Shown here: positions 1-7,763 of the stretch, one piece after another
How positions within the stretch are numbered: position 1 is the stretch's first letter
Layout: the number at the start of each line of letters is the position of its first letter
Assembly (NCBI GenBank): GCA_003427395.1
Contig: BFEA01000525.1
Coordinates: 644,142-673,249, forward strand
DNA length: 29,108 nt
Source of the DNA: Chara braunii
Taxonomy: Eukaryota > Streptophyta > Charophyceae > Charales > Characeae
Reading direction: 5' to 3'
Notes under the pieces: model-generated
What the model saw: only the letters and a program-made list of their open reading frames with translations
The model's database searches: none
Told to the model about the DNA's origin: nothing
Position numbers and translations under genes: made by a program

Positions 1-456
1 GTCGTGAAGTCAGGGGAATGGATAGAGGGAGGCATGGCAGATGAAGAGGGTTATGAGCGGCGGCGCAGGGGAAGGCGCAGGACAGTGATACTTGGTATAC
101 TATAGGTGTCGGCAAAGTAGAAACAAGACGCTGTCCCAGAGCTGGTGGGNTATGCGCTTACCACCACCTCTGAAGGAGAGAGGATTTAGAATTATAGAAA
201 GTATGTACTTATAGGTAGCGGTAGGCGAGAAGTGCAGGGGACTGTCNTGCATAGGAGGAAGTTGATCAGGCGGGAAACCCAAAGCTGGGTTCGTCGGTAG
301 TACCGGGATTTTGAACAGGGTCTATGCTGGTATACGAAACGATCAGTCCAACNGACGAATAATTGCCGTGGAGNCCCAATTCGGNGCACGCCGTAATCTA
401 CCCCCCTTTTTTATGTGTACTACCTAGGTATCCACACCAAGAGGCTTAAAAACAAT
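1..456. other. unassigned low-quality leader
   Basis: No gene or repeat was recognised here. Several isolated N bases (for example near 150, 247, 352, 374 and 385) suggest a poorly resolved consensus, so reading frames through this stretch are unreliable. Confidence 0.5.
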
Positions 457-550
457 GTTCACAGTTTCCCGTGTNCGTTCCCATNATGAGAGATCCTCCG
501 CTAGTTCACAGTTTCCCGTGTCCGTTCCCCTAATGAGAGATCCTCTCCTA
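457..550. repeat. 47-bp tandem duplication
   Basis: Two head-to-tail units of 47 bp start at 457 and 504 with GTTCACAGTTTCCCGTGT and continue through a shared segment ending in GAGAGATCCTC. The first contains two N bases; the rest differs at few positions. No coding sense is apparent. Confidence 0.85.
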
Positions 551-591
551 GCTATAATCCCAGCTCATGCCATTTTGTCAGACAAGTGACC

Positions 592-1004
592 ATTCTGCGC
601 ATGTCCTAAGCCTTTCTTGATCCATTAACATAGATTACATGGGGTTTGCAGGGGTATTTTCATAATTGCACCAGGAAAGGATTCGTTGCTAAAATCCCAA
701 CAGGCAATCCTGATTAGCGCTAATGGCACGAAGAACGAGATTGGAGAAGTGAGGGGAGATTGCTTGTGGAAACACGGCGCAGAAATATGCATCCATCGAG
801 AATAAAAAAGGCACTAAAACAGTTATACGAAATACCAGTGAAGCCGCACCTAATTCCTAAAGTAGAATTGAAACTGAAAATTCTGCGCATGTCCTAAGCC
901 TTTCTTGATCCGTTAACATAGATTACATGGGGTTTGCAGGGGTATTTTCATAATTGCACCAGGAAAGGATTTGTTGCTAAGTATCCCAACAGGCAATCCT
1001 GATT
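592..1004. repeat. 124-bp direct repeat pair, 288 bp apart
   Basis: Segments 592-715 and 880-1004 are almost identical: both start ATTCTGCGCATGTCC and end CAGGCAATCCTGATT, with only a few substitutions and a 1-bp length difference. The 164 bp between them is not clearly repeated. This could be a local segmental duplication or the short terminal repeats of a deleted element; no internal coding region supports the latter. Confidence 0.85.
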
Positions 1005-1552
1005 TTCATATTCAAGAGACCTGAGCAAAAAGAAATTTCCGGCGCACTTGCTAAAGCGCATGCAATTCCTACGTAAAAGTACAAGAGTGAAGAAGGAACG
1101 AAAATTCCAACAACTGCGGAAGGCACGAGGTATCGTTGACCGGCGTAAGTATCGGGGGCTACCATGGATGAGCCCCTTTGACAGGAAAGACCAAAAACGC
1201 ACCGGTCCCGGGAAATGCTGACCCCGACACCCCTTTCACCGAGAATGCAATATGGACCCGGTAGAGGAACTTGAAGCATAGTCTGAGCATTTTGTCGGTA
1301 GCTGCACCTCCCTTTTCATCGTCCCTCTTGTAAACAAACAAGAAAACAGTTGAAGCAAGAAAATAAAAACTCAGAAGAGTCAGAAGCATAACAGCACAGC
1401 TGATCATAAAATATACTACAACATGAACTGGGAGGTATCAAGGGTGCAGATCTGGCTGGGACGCGTAACAGTTCATGGTACACAGCATCAAATCCAATGG
1501 AGTTAAACCACCAGTACTTACTTGGGCCATACATCTGCTGCGGGCCTCCCAC
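977..1552 (-). other. hydrophobic minus-strand ORF group, unassigned
   Basis: Overlapping open frames on the minus strand (977-1279, 1159-1407, 1316-1552) encode short peptides rich in Leu, Val, Phe and Cys. The 1159-1407 frame starts with a plausible membrane span (MISCAVMLLTLLSFYFLAS) followed by a charged KRDDEKGG segment. This could be a decayed exon group of a membrane-protein gene, since part of it overlaps the duplicated block at 880-1004. However, no domain was recognised, no splice structure is convincing, and the composition alone could give such peptides by chance. No function is assigned. Confidence 0.15.
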
Positions 1553-1879
1553 GTTAACACGCCGTATTCTTAGGGGCTCGGGGGAGGGTTGGAAGCGCTA
1601 TGGGGGAGGAAGGTGGCGGGCCCAGGGAAAACTGCGCTATGGACTCCAGTATGTCCTCTTGGATTTCCGTGCATGTGGAAACATGCACGTCGCTGTGTCC
1701 AATGCCATAAAAGAAGAAAAAAAGAAAAAAGAGAAAAGAAACTTGCAAGGACATGAAATGGAAAAGGACAAAGGCAAAAACAGAAGTTGAGAGAAGAATA
1801 TAGAAATGGAAAAGCACAAAAAAAGAGAATGAAAGGAAACTACAGTTGGCAGAGGATTTTCATGATAGCACTTTGACAT

Positions 1880-2560
1880 ATGTATCTGGATGCAGTTTCA
1901 GCCTAAAGCCAAGGACGTTTTCATTGCTTTCCTTTTCTTTTTTTCCATGGAAGAGAGAATCCTGGCAGGTTCTAGGCTGACTCCCCATGAGACACGGGGA
2001 GCATCCAAGTGCCTGACACAAAATGAAAGTTTTAGGCACTTCCCCAAAATGAATGCATCCTCCCTCAATTGTGGGAGAATTCAAGTTCCTGTCATGAATC
2101 TGAAGGCACTCTCTTTGCACACCATCTTTTCCCGTTTTTGCTTTATGTTTTGCTGCAAAAGAAAGGAAAAAAAAGAAGAATCTGGGCTGTATCTGGCGTG
2201 CCCCAAAGGGAAGCACTACCCCGAGAATGTACTCTCCCTCAGTTGTGGGCAGATACTCATGAATAGGAAGGAAGACGTGCAGCCACCTTTTCTGCCATTC
2301 TTTTCTTCTTCTTGCAACAACAACAACAACAAAAAAAAAAAAAAAAAAAAAAAAAAACTCAGCTGTATCTCATGTGACTCAAGAAAGAACTCTCTCAAGA
2401 ATGTATCCTCCCTGAATCCTTGCCATGTACTCATGAAACTGAAGGCCGTCCCTAGAAAGCCATTTTTTTTTTTTTTTTCCATTTCCGTTGTTGCAATAGA
2501 AAAAAAAAGAATCTCGGCAGTATCTGATTGACTCCCCGTGAGAAACCGGGGGCATTGAAG
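1880..2560 (+). repeat. degenerate tandem repeat of about 165 bp with an open frame through it
   Basis: Units share a (C/G)TGTATCTG-like start (near 1967, 2187, 2361 and 2519), a middle AGAATGTA-TCCTCCCT segment, an ACTCATGAA block, a T-rich run and a TTGCAA-A-rich end. Spacing is about 220, 174 and 158 bp, so the units are diverged and unequal. A 213-residue frame (1890-2531) stays open through three units and shows peptide repeats around MNLKA, MNRKE and MKLKA. It includes homopolymers from A and T runs, notably poly-Lys from an A run of about 25 after (CAA)n at 2317-2357. I regard this as a repeat that happens to be open, not an established gene. Confidence 0.55.
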
Positions 2561-3106
2561 TCCTATCACCAATGCAACATCGGGCAGCAGTCTCACGCCT
2601 GCATGACTGAAAACTAGTGAGCTACAACCCGTTTCGTTCCTCCTGCTGGCAGCAGGTCCAGAATAAGGGGCGGTACCAGTGCCAGCCCACAAATGTTCCA
2701 ATTGAAATCGATTTCCCCCCGCTACAGGCTCGGAAAAAAACGGCGTGCAGGTCCACTTCAGGCTCGACATCAATAGCTGAGCGAAGTACTGGTGGTTTAA
2801 GGAGTTAAATCTGGCGTCCACAACCTGGACTTAAACAAAAAGGAAAGAAAGGAGGAGTTGCGTAGCCCTTCAGAATCTGACGGACTGCATCTTCTTGGGC
2901 ACACTAGGACTTTCACGAATGTATCTGACTGCAACTAAGGGATAGCATGGATGAATCTGACCGCAATCACATCCAGAGCACAGTCGGAAAAAGTTCTAGT
3001 GTCAGTATGCCCTGAGGCTGAGAGTATACTCGCAACAAAACACTTTGAGATCTCGTCATAATTGAACTGAGCGGCACCAGACAATTCAGAATGATTTATT
3101 CTGTTC
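2561..3106. other. no gene seen
   Basis: Weak echoes of the upstream repeat (ATGTATCTGACTGCAA near 2917, ATGAATCTGACCGCAAT near 2951) continue into this stretch. Nothing coding or structural was recognised. Confidence 0.4.
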
Positions 3107-3160
3107 ATCTAATTGCATCTGGATTTGAACTGCATGGGTGTACCAACTTAGCTAGGCCAA
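3107..3160 (-). mobile_element. truncated tRNA-derived SINE head
   Basis: Read on the minus strand, GGCCTAGCTAAGTTGGTA (about 3141-3158) matches the A-box head of the SINE at 5081 with one base difference. It is followed at 3132-3121 by a B-box-like CAGTTCAAATCC. The A-to-B spacing is much shorter than in the 5081 copy, so the anticodon-like middle has been deleted. No 3' body or tail was identified. Confidence 0.45.
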
Positions 3161-3190
3161 TCAAGTTGAATCAACACCATGAATTTTTTG

Positions 3191-3236
3191 ACTGAACAAC
3201 TGGAAGTTTTTGGACTGAACAACTGGAAGTAATTGC
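3191..3236. repeat. 23-bp tandem duplication
   Basis: ACTGAACAACTGGAAGT occurs at 3191 and again at 3214, giving two 23-bp units just outside the left end of the candidate TIR element at 3238. Confidence 0.75.
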
Positions 3237-3305
3237 GCTCAGGGCATACTCACACGGGGACCAAAAGTCACAACATCTGGGGCATTTTTTTTATTTTTTA
3301 TTTTT

Positions 3306-3353
3306 AATTTGGACCATTTCTCAATTTATGCGTGTCATTCTTGTGCAGGGGCC

Positions 3354-3385
<32 letters not shown>

Positions 3386-3403
3386 ACGGATGTCCCGAAG
3401 GAC
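3306..3403 (-). pseudogene. U6 snRNA processed retropseudogene
   Basis: On the minus strand the segment starts GTCCTTCGGGACATCCG and continues through AAAATTGGAACGATACAG, AAGATTAGCATGGCCCC and on to GGTCCAAATT, i.e. essentially the whole plant-type U6 RNA. It differs from the canonical sequence by a few substitutions and short gaps, such as loss of bases in the 5' stem and changes in the GCGCAAGGATGACACGC region. An A-rich tail (AAATTAAAAATAAAAAATAAA on the minus strand, about 3288-3308) follows the U6 3' end. CATCTGGGGCATTT occurs on both sides (3274-3287 and 3404-3417) as a 14-bp target duplication. Together these mark LINE-mediated retroposition of U6 RNA, not a transcribed gene. No plant USE or correctly placed TATA box was seen upstream. 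Confidence 0.93.
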
Positions 3404-3663
3404 CATCTGGGGCATTTGGTACCATGTATTTGTGCCTTTGGGTGCCCTTGCGGTCACACACGAGTTCTGTGTCCACAAAGGACAGTCGCGCTCCTGACAT
3501 TTGTGCCTCACAGAACTGGATGTAGTCACACCGGTTACACCCAAGAATATATAGAATATCTTTCTTTTTTTTTTCTGAATGCTGAAATGATGCGCACGGG
3601 TGTTTTGCTCATGCACGGATTTCTTGAAATACCTCACGGAGAAAGACAAAACTGAGAAGGTAA

Positions 3664-3693
3664 TTTGAGACCACCTCTGGAGGTAGTCTCAAA
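3664..3693. repeat. short near-perfect palindrome
   Basis: TTTGAGACCACCTC (3664-3677) pairs with GAGGTAGTCTCAAA (3680-3693): 13 of 14 positions match, around a 2-nt centre. It lies inside the candidate TIR element. No function is inferred. Confidence 0.8.
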
Positions 3694-3741
3694 AAGGGTC
3701 CTCCCATGGCCCCCCAGGCTTCTGACAAGAGTGAATGCTCC

Positions 3742-3862
3742 ACATTTGGGTATCCGGCCTCTCCAATGTGACTTGAAAACTGCCTCACTGCCCTTTTGCC
3801 TTCCTGCCAAAAAGTACATTTGGGTGGCGGGCCTCTCCAATGTGACCTGAAAACTGCCTCAA
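3742..3862. repeat. 47-bp direct repeat, 74-bp period
   Basis: Two copies start ACATTTGGGT at 3742 and 3816, share CCTCTCCAATGTGAC and end GAAAACTGCCTCA. They differ at a handful of sites and are separated by unrelated sequence containing TTTTGCCTTCCTGCC. Confidence 0.85.
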
Positions 3863-4129
3863 ATTTTGGGATTTAATGTCATCAGGTCCCCATGTGAGTA
3901 TGCCCTCAGAATCCCTCAGATCCATCAAGGTTAGGCTGTAATTCCTTTTTTTTTTTTTTTTTTTTTTAATAACACCAGAAAGAGGAGAAAAGAGTGATGG
4001 CTGTAATTCTAGTCAGGTACAGCCAGGAAAGCCCTGGACTGAGTGTGGCCTGAGAATCCTTCAACTTGATCGGAAAGACAGAGTGAATGAATGCTCCAGA
4101 TTTAAATGACTGTGTTATATATCTGACTC

Positions 4130-4200
4130 CAATCCGGATTTGAACTCATGATCCGTTTCGTACCAGCAGTTAATACATGTGTGTAGCATTCAGCCACATA
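4130..4200 (-). mobile_element. tRNA-like relic, probable SINE head
   Basis: On the minus strand a TGTGGCTGAATGC segment (4198-4186) resembles a TGGC-type pol III A box. GAGTTCAAATCC (4147-4136) resembles a B box at roughly tRNA-like spacing. The flanking bases cannot form a proper T stem or acceptor stem, so this is not a working tRNA gene. A degenerate SINE head or tRNA pseudogene fits better. No tail or target duplication was found. Confidence 0.35.
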
Positions 4201-4244
4201 AGGCTGACAGTGCTCCGCATGTTAGCTATTTCAGTTTTGGGGAA

Positions 4245-4430
4245 ACTAGGCGGGAGTCACAGAAGAAATGAGTTATAACTGCACTATGGGCCAAGATACA
4301 GTTTGGAATTGCAGTTCGGGCAATGTATACAACCCAGCTTTCTGGCCAGGTAGGATGCCCGAAGTGCAATTGCTAACTGTATCTTGCCCCATTGTGCAAT
4401 TATAACTCCTTTTTGTGACTCAACTGTAGT
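4245..4430. mobile_element. foldback element with long hairpin arms
   Basis: The left arm (about 4254-4321, GAGTCACAGAAG...GCAGTTCGGGCA) is the imperfect reverse complement of the right arm (about 4355-4421, TGCCCGAAGTGC...TTGTGACTC). The arms pair for about 66 bp with scattered mismatches and 1-3-nt indels, around a loop of about 33 nt (4322-4354). Such a structure is typical of a foldback MITE. A transcript through it would make a long imperfect hairpin of the kind processed by plant DCL enzymes. Neither transcription nor a target duplication can be shown from the sequence. Confidence 0.75.
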
Positions 4431-4490
4431 TACCTCTTAGTTTGTTTGTGGGGGGCCAACTCTCCTCTAGTGGGAAAAGCACAACAGTCA

Positions 4491-4550
4491 GTTTTCCAGC
4501 AGGTGATGATCCCCACAGCCAGTTCTCAGGGTGTGTGAAAAAGAAAAGCT
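4491..4550 (+). mobile_element. possible degenerate LINE 3'-module fragment
   Basis: GTTTTCCAGCAGGTGATG at 4491 matches the right arm and following bases of the LINE stem-loop copy at 18271-18300 (reverse complement). About 30 bases later comes an A-rich GTGTGAAAAAGAAAAG run. The left arm of the stem-loop is not preserved. The match is short, so this is tentative. Confidence 0.3.
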
Positions 4551-4659
4551 CCCCAGAGTCCCCACCAATGTAAGTGGACCTGTGTTTAGTTACATGTTAA
4601 TTTTATAAAAAAAAGAAAATAGCGAGAGCTCCTCAGAGTCTCCACCAATGTAAAGTGGA
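4547..4659. repeat. 32-bp direct repeat, 80-bp period
   Basis: AGCTCCCCAGAGTCCCCACC (4547) and AGCTCCTCAGAGTCTCCACC (4627) each continue into AATGTAA-GTGGA. The spacer is A/T-rich and contains an AAAAAAAAGAAAA run. Confidence 0.8.
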
Positions 4660-4675
4660 GAGTATATATATATAT

Positions 4676-4921
4676 AACTCCAATGAAACAGTTTGTCAGA
4701 GCCCCTCGTTTGTTGTCCTCTTCTCCTTCTCTGCCTACGGTTTACCGGGCAGCTCAGTTTGCCGATATATAAGAATCAAACAGAGCTGCCCGGTAAACCG
4801 TAGAAATATATATATATATATATATAGTCGGTGAAACTCCGACGAAACAGTTTGTCACAGCCCCTTGTTTGTTGTCCTCTTCTCCCTCTCTGCCTACGGT
4901 TTACCGGGCAGTTCTATTTGA
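4676..4921. repeat. 87-bp direct repeat pair, 159-bp period
   Basis: Segments 4676-4762 and 4835-4921 share ACAGTTTGTCA, GTTTGTTGTCCTCTTCTCC and CTACGGTTTACCGGGCAG, with a few substitutions. Only the first copy is followed by the reverse-complement arm forming the hairpin at 4735-4803. The second runs into an AT-rich tract. The same TATATAAGAATCAAAC segment appears inverted near 5012-5030, so this block has been through several duplication and inversion events. Confidence 0.85.
4735..4803. repeat. strong hairpin, 26-bp stem
   Basis: The left arm starts CTACGGTTTACCGGGCAGCT (4735-4754) and is matched perfectly by the right arm ending at 4803. The perfect part is 21 bp. After one mismatch, GTTTG (4757-4761) pairs with CAAAC (4777-4781), leaving a 15-nt AT-rich loop. 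Confidence 0.9.
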
Positions 4922-4990
4922 CGATATATTATATATATATTTGTGACGATATATATATTATATATATATATTTGACGATATATAGAAAGA
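4806..4990. repeat. AT microsatellites interleaved with a GACGATATAT motif
   Basis: Runs of (TA)n at 4806-4826 and 4925-4980 alternate with GACGATATAT. The 17-bp TCTATTTGACGATATAT at 4913 is repeated exactly at 10512, inside the hAT-like element. Confidence 0.8.
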
Positions 4991-5065
4991 TATGAAGATA
5001 TAAAGTGGAGCTTGTGTTTGATTCTTATATATTGACAAAAAAGAAAAGAGTGAGTTCAATGGAAG

Positions 5066-5583
5066 ACTTGAGGCTATCCAGCGGCCTAGCTCAGTTGGTA
5101 AGGCACGCAATTGGCATTCAAGAGGTCTTGGGTTTAATCCATATTGGCCTCATGTACCTTTGTGGGCAAGCTTGGCACCCACCACCTAGAGATAGGCCAT
5201 TGGTCCCCCCGAGTGGCATTAAGCAGAGACTGCTGATGTTCGTAGGGGAAGGGGACCGGACGGGAGGCAGAGTGACTGGCCCATCGAAGAAACTCGGTCC
5301 TGATGCTACAGGAGGGGAGGCAGAGTGACTGGCCCATCGAAGAAGCTCAGTCCTGATGCTAGCGGCTGAATCCTGGCCGGTATCGCCCACCTGCAGGTCG
5401 GGTGCAGCCACCGCACATTCCCTCGTTGGAGGCTTGAACTCGGGCTGGCTGCTACAGGGTTCCCTGAAATACTATACTGATAATAAAAGAAGGCCTGAGA
5501 GGCTGTCGTGTCCAGATTTGGCAGGTAATTGAATTGGTTCAAAGAAAAAAAAAAAAAAAAACGAAGAAAAAAAACTTGAGGCT
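5066..5583 (+). mobile_element. tRNA-derived SINE with target duplications
   Basis: The body starts at 5081 with GCGGCCTAGCTCAGTTGGTA, a near-perfect pol III A box (5087-5100). GGGTTTAATCC at 5130-5140 is the B box. A tRNA-unrelated body follows, including GGGCAAGCTTGGCACCCACC, which is shared with the minus-strand SINE at 14400-14839. The 3' part carries TCCAGATTTGGCAGGTAATT, then a 17-nt A run (5545-5561) and more A-rich bases. ACTTGAGGCT occurs just before the head (5066-5075) and just after the tail (5574-5583); with one gap it extends to about 13 bp. This supports LINE-mediated insertion of a roughly 490-bp SINE that depends on a partner LINE for reverse transcription. Confidence 0.85.
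5262..5366. repeat. 53-bp tandem duplication inside the SINE
   Basis: GGGAGGCAGAGTGACTGGCC starts at 5262 and again at 5315. Both units continue CATCGAAGAA-CTC-GTCCTGATGCTA. The minus-strand relative at 14400-14839 does not show this duplication, so it probably arose in this copy or subfamily. Confidence 0.85.
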
Positions 5584-5639
5584 TCCGCCAAAAAAAAGAA
5601 GACTTGTGGCTGTGGCTGAACGGGGGCTTTGTCTGTCTC

Positions 5640-6530
5640 CTGGCACTTTGAAGGCTCTGCGCAAAGATAAAGGGCCTGGTTGCACAACTGGCCATTCGAT
5701 ATCACGATCCTGCCCCTCCCCTTACAAAATGGTGTCCAAGACCCTCACTAACAGGCTGTTGCCGTACATGAATCAACCCGTATTTCAAGACCAGACCGGG
5801 TTCATTGCACAGCGGAATATTCAGGACAAATGTGCTCTTAGTCAACGAGACAATCAAGTAAGCTAGACAGCATACAAGGGAGGCTGCAATCCTTTTCATT
5901 GATTTTGAAAAAGCATACCACCATGCGGACTGGGATTTTTTGGTTCAAGCCACAGCGGAATATTCAGGACAACGTGCTCTTAGTCAATGAGACAATCAAG
6001 CACGCTAGACAGTACAAGAGGGAGGCTGCGGTGCTTTTCATTGACTTTGAAAAAGCATATGACCATGTGGGCTGGGATTTTTTAGACGAGTACCCAGCTA
6101 AGATGGACTTTGGGAACTCCTTCAGATCGTGGGTAGCTACCATGCAGAGGTAGGAAGCCACCAACATCATGGTCAACGGTCAAATGTCCCTGCCCTTTGA
6201 GCTCCAGAGGTCGGTAAGGTAAGGCGACCCCATCACCCCTCCCCTCTTCGTCCTAATGATGGCGCTTGCAACCATGATCCTCGCAAACCCGGAGATAGAA
6301 CACATTGACATTAATCAGAGCTCACTGGTCGACTCTCAAAACTAAATTAATGATTTTCCCCAAAAAAAAGATATGCTACAACACATTCAAGAATTTAATT
6401 TGGACTGGCTGGGGAAAAATGCAGGGAGGGGACTGGGCGAGGTGGTTTGGCCAGGTGCAGAAACAGTGGGTCATCTTCAGCGGGACTTCGAGTGTAAGAG
6501 TGTAACTTGTGAATTTCATGTAAATTAAAT
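5640..6530 (+). mobile_element. LINE-A, internally deleted L1-like relic
   Basis: Translated pieces read ALRKDKGPG (about 5655), KMVSKTLTNRLLP and QTGFIAQRNIQD (5728-5830), FIDFEKAYDHVGWDFLD (about 6036-6090), and after that FELQRSVR-stop-GDPI (about 6198-6230). These are reverse-transcriptase blocks of an L1-type ORF2. After about 6310 the sequence jumps to TACAACACATTCAAGAATTT, which matches LINE-B near 12511-12531, close to the ORF2 C-terminus. The palm with the ADD motif, thumb and zinc motif are therefore deleted. The core RT block is also tandemly duplicated (next entry). There is no endonuclease, no intact frame and no recognisable 3' tail, so this copy cannot act. Confidence 0.85.
5808..6090 (+). 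repeat. 143-bp tandem duplication of the RT core in LINE-A
   Basis: CACAGCGGAATATTCAGGAC starts at 5808 and at 5951. Both units run through GCTCTTAGTCAA, GAGACAATCAAG, the FIDFEKAY codons and GGGATTTTTT. They differ at many sites (for example CATACCACCATGCGGAC against CATATGACCATGTGGGC), so the duplication is old, or the two units came from different LINE copies. The first unit has lost its frame. Confidence 0.85.
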
Positions 6531-6980
6531 GGGCTGGGGGGGGGAAAGGAAGGAGGGGGGGGAGTGGGGGGGAGCAGGAGTTTGGGACACGGTGCCAGCG
6601 GGGGGTTGGAGGGCTTTTCAGGAATCAGGAATTAGTATAAAATTCGTCGGGCGGTGGTGCACTGTAAAGTGATGTTGCGACAAAAATTCCCATTGGCTCT
6701 CAGTTGCTAGCCATGGTTGCCATTGTAGGCCGTGGTTCTTATCCATATGACACCCCTTGGAGTTCGGGTCCAGCCATGTTGCGGAGAAGTTGTCGAGCGT
6801 CTGTTATGCGTGAGGAGGCAGGGTTTTCGTTTGCTTAGGTTTAAATTTGTGCGCATGCTTGTTTTCTTTCTTTGTGATTGCAGAGATAGGAAGCTTTGAC
6901 CTACAAAGCGGAACGAAAGAAAAAAACTGGGATGTAATTTGGCAACAAGAATGACGGCAGCTGGGCCAACATACTGAACA
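6531..6980. other. G-rich tract and unassigned sequence
   Basis: A strongly G-rich stretch lies at 6533-6603, with runs of nine or more G. Beyond it I see no repeat or coding sense. A TTTCTTTCTTTGTGATTGCAG run ending near 6884 resembles a plant 3' splice site, but no exon was recognised on either side. Confidence 0.4.
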
Positions 6981-7560
6981 GGGAGGAAGGTCAACTGTCA
7001 AGAACCCCTCCGAAGAAACAAAAGATGAGGCTGTTCATAGGGCGCAAGGCCAAACCTACGTATAACCAAAAGAGAAAAAGGGTTGTTTGGTGCCTGCTCT
7101 CGCCCCTCAATGAGGGCGAGAAGAGAGATATCTGGCCTGAGGATTACAGCGAGGGGGAGGAAAAGAGGCCCGAAGAGAAAATTGAAAGGGACATGGCACG
7201 ACCTCACCAGCGAGGAGGAAGAGAGCAATGAAGAGGGTAGCAAGTAGCAAAGGGATCAAAGGGATCTTCTACCAGTGAGACTGAAAGAGGGGAAATGGGA
7301 AGTGGGTCTGTCTGAACCACAAGGAGCTGCATATGGAGAAGTGACTGTTCTAGGGACGCAAGCTGGTTTCCTCTCTTCCCTATCAGGAAGAATGACGGGG
7401 GAAGCCCGTTTCAAGACAGAAATTGTCAAAATCATCCAAGCACAACTTCCACTAGGGGGATCTGCAGTACTCATCCTATCCACTGATACCCATAGGATGT
7501 CGGCCACATATGTCTTTCTCATATATGAACACAAGCGCATACTTAATCTGCGTTGATTCT
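6981..7560 (+). pseudogene. possible ORF1 remnant of LINE-B
   Basis: Two plus-strand frames (7025-7231 and 7275-7556) lie upstream of the endonuclease. The first is charged and rich in Glu, Lys and Arg (EDYSEGEEKRPEEKIERDM). The second has alternating hydrophobic stretches (VTVLGTQAGFLSSLSGR, GSAVLILSTDTHRMSATYVF). Position and orientation fit the RNA-binding ORF1 of an L1-like element, whose products are poorly conserved in sequence. No RRM or zinc-knuckle signature was found, so this rests mainly on location. It may equally be unrelated DNA. Confidence 0.3.
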
Positions 7561-7763
7561 CCCACAATATGCTGGCCGAATGTCAACAGCCGAAGGTAAA
7601 GGCGAGTGATTTCTGGTCTGAGGTGGACGTCACTACCTACTCTCCCGCCTCCTCAAAAATAGACAGAAGATACTAGAACCAGGGGGTAAGTTAGACTCTG
7701 GTCACTGGCTGACCCTGTAATTCACTTAGAGATAGGCGGTATTGACTGCAGATTTGGGTACCC

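Larger units (their letters stand above)
3238..3909. mobile_element. candidate TIR-bounded DNA element carrying a U6 retrocopy
   Basis: The left end (3238-3262) contains AGGGCATACTCACACGGGG. The right end (3885-3909) is its reverse complement, with 23 of 25 positions pairing. The ends face each other about 670 bp apart with no transposase frame between them, as in a non-autonomous DNA transposon. I see no clean target duplication next to the ends, so the superfamily is unknown and a chance or recombination-derived inverted repeat remains possible. The U6 pseudogene at 3306-3403 and the duplication at 3742-3862 lie inside. Confidence 0.5.

Noticed and set aside
3306-3403. Functional U6 snRNA gene
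   Set aside because: It carries an A-rich tail and target duplications, differs from canonical U6 in several positions, and lacks visible USE and TATA promoter elements.
5081-5150. Working tRNA gene
   Set aside because: A and B boxes are present, but no acceptor stem closes, and the sequence runs into a SINE body with a poly(A) tail and flanking duplications.
6780-6900. Intron with GTGAGG donor and T-rich CAG acceptor
   Set aside because: Both sites fit weakly, but the flanking sequence has no recognisable exon, and such matches are common by chance.
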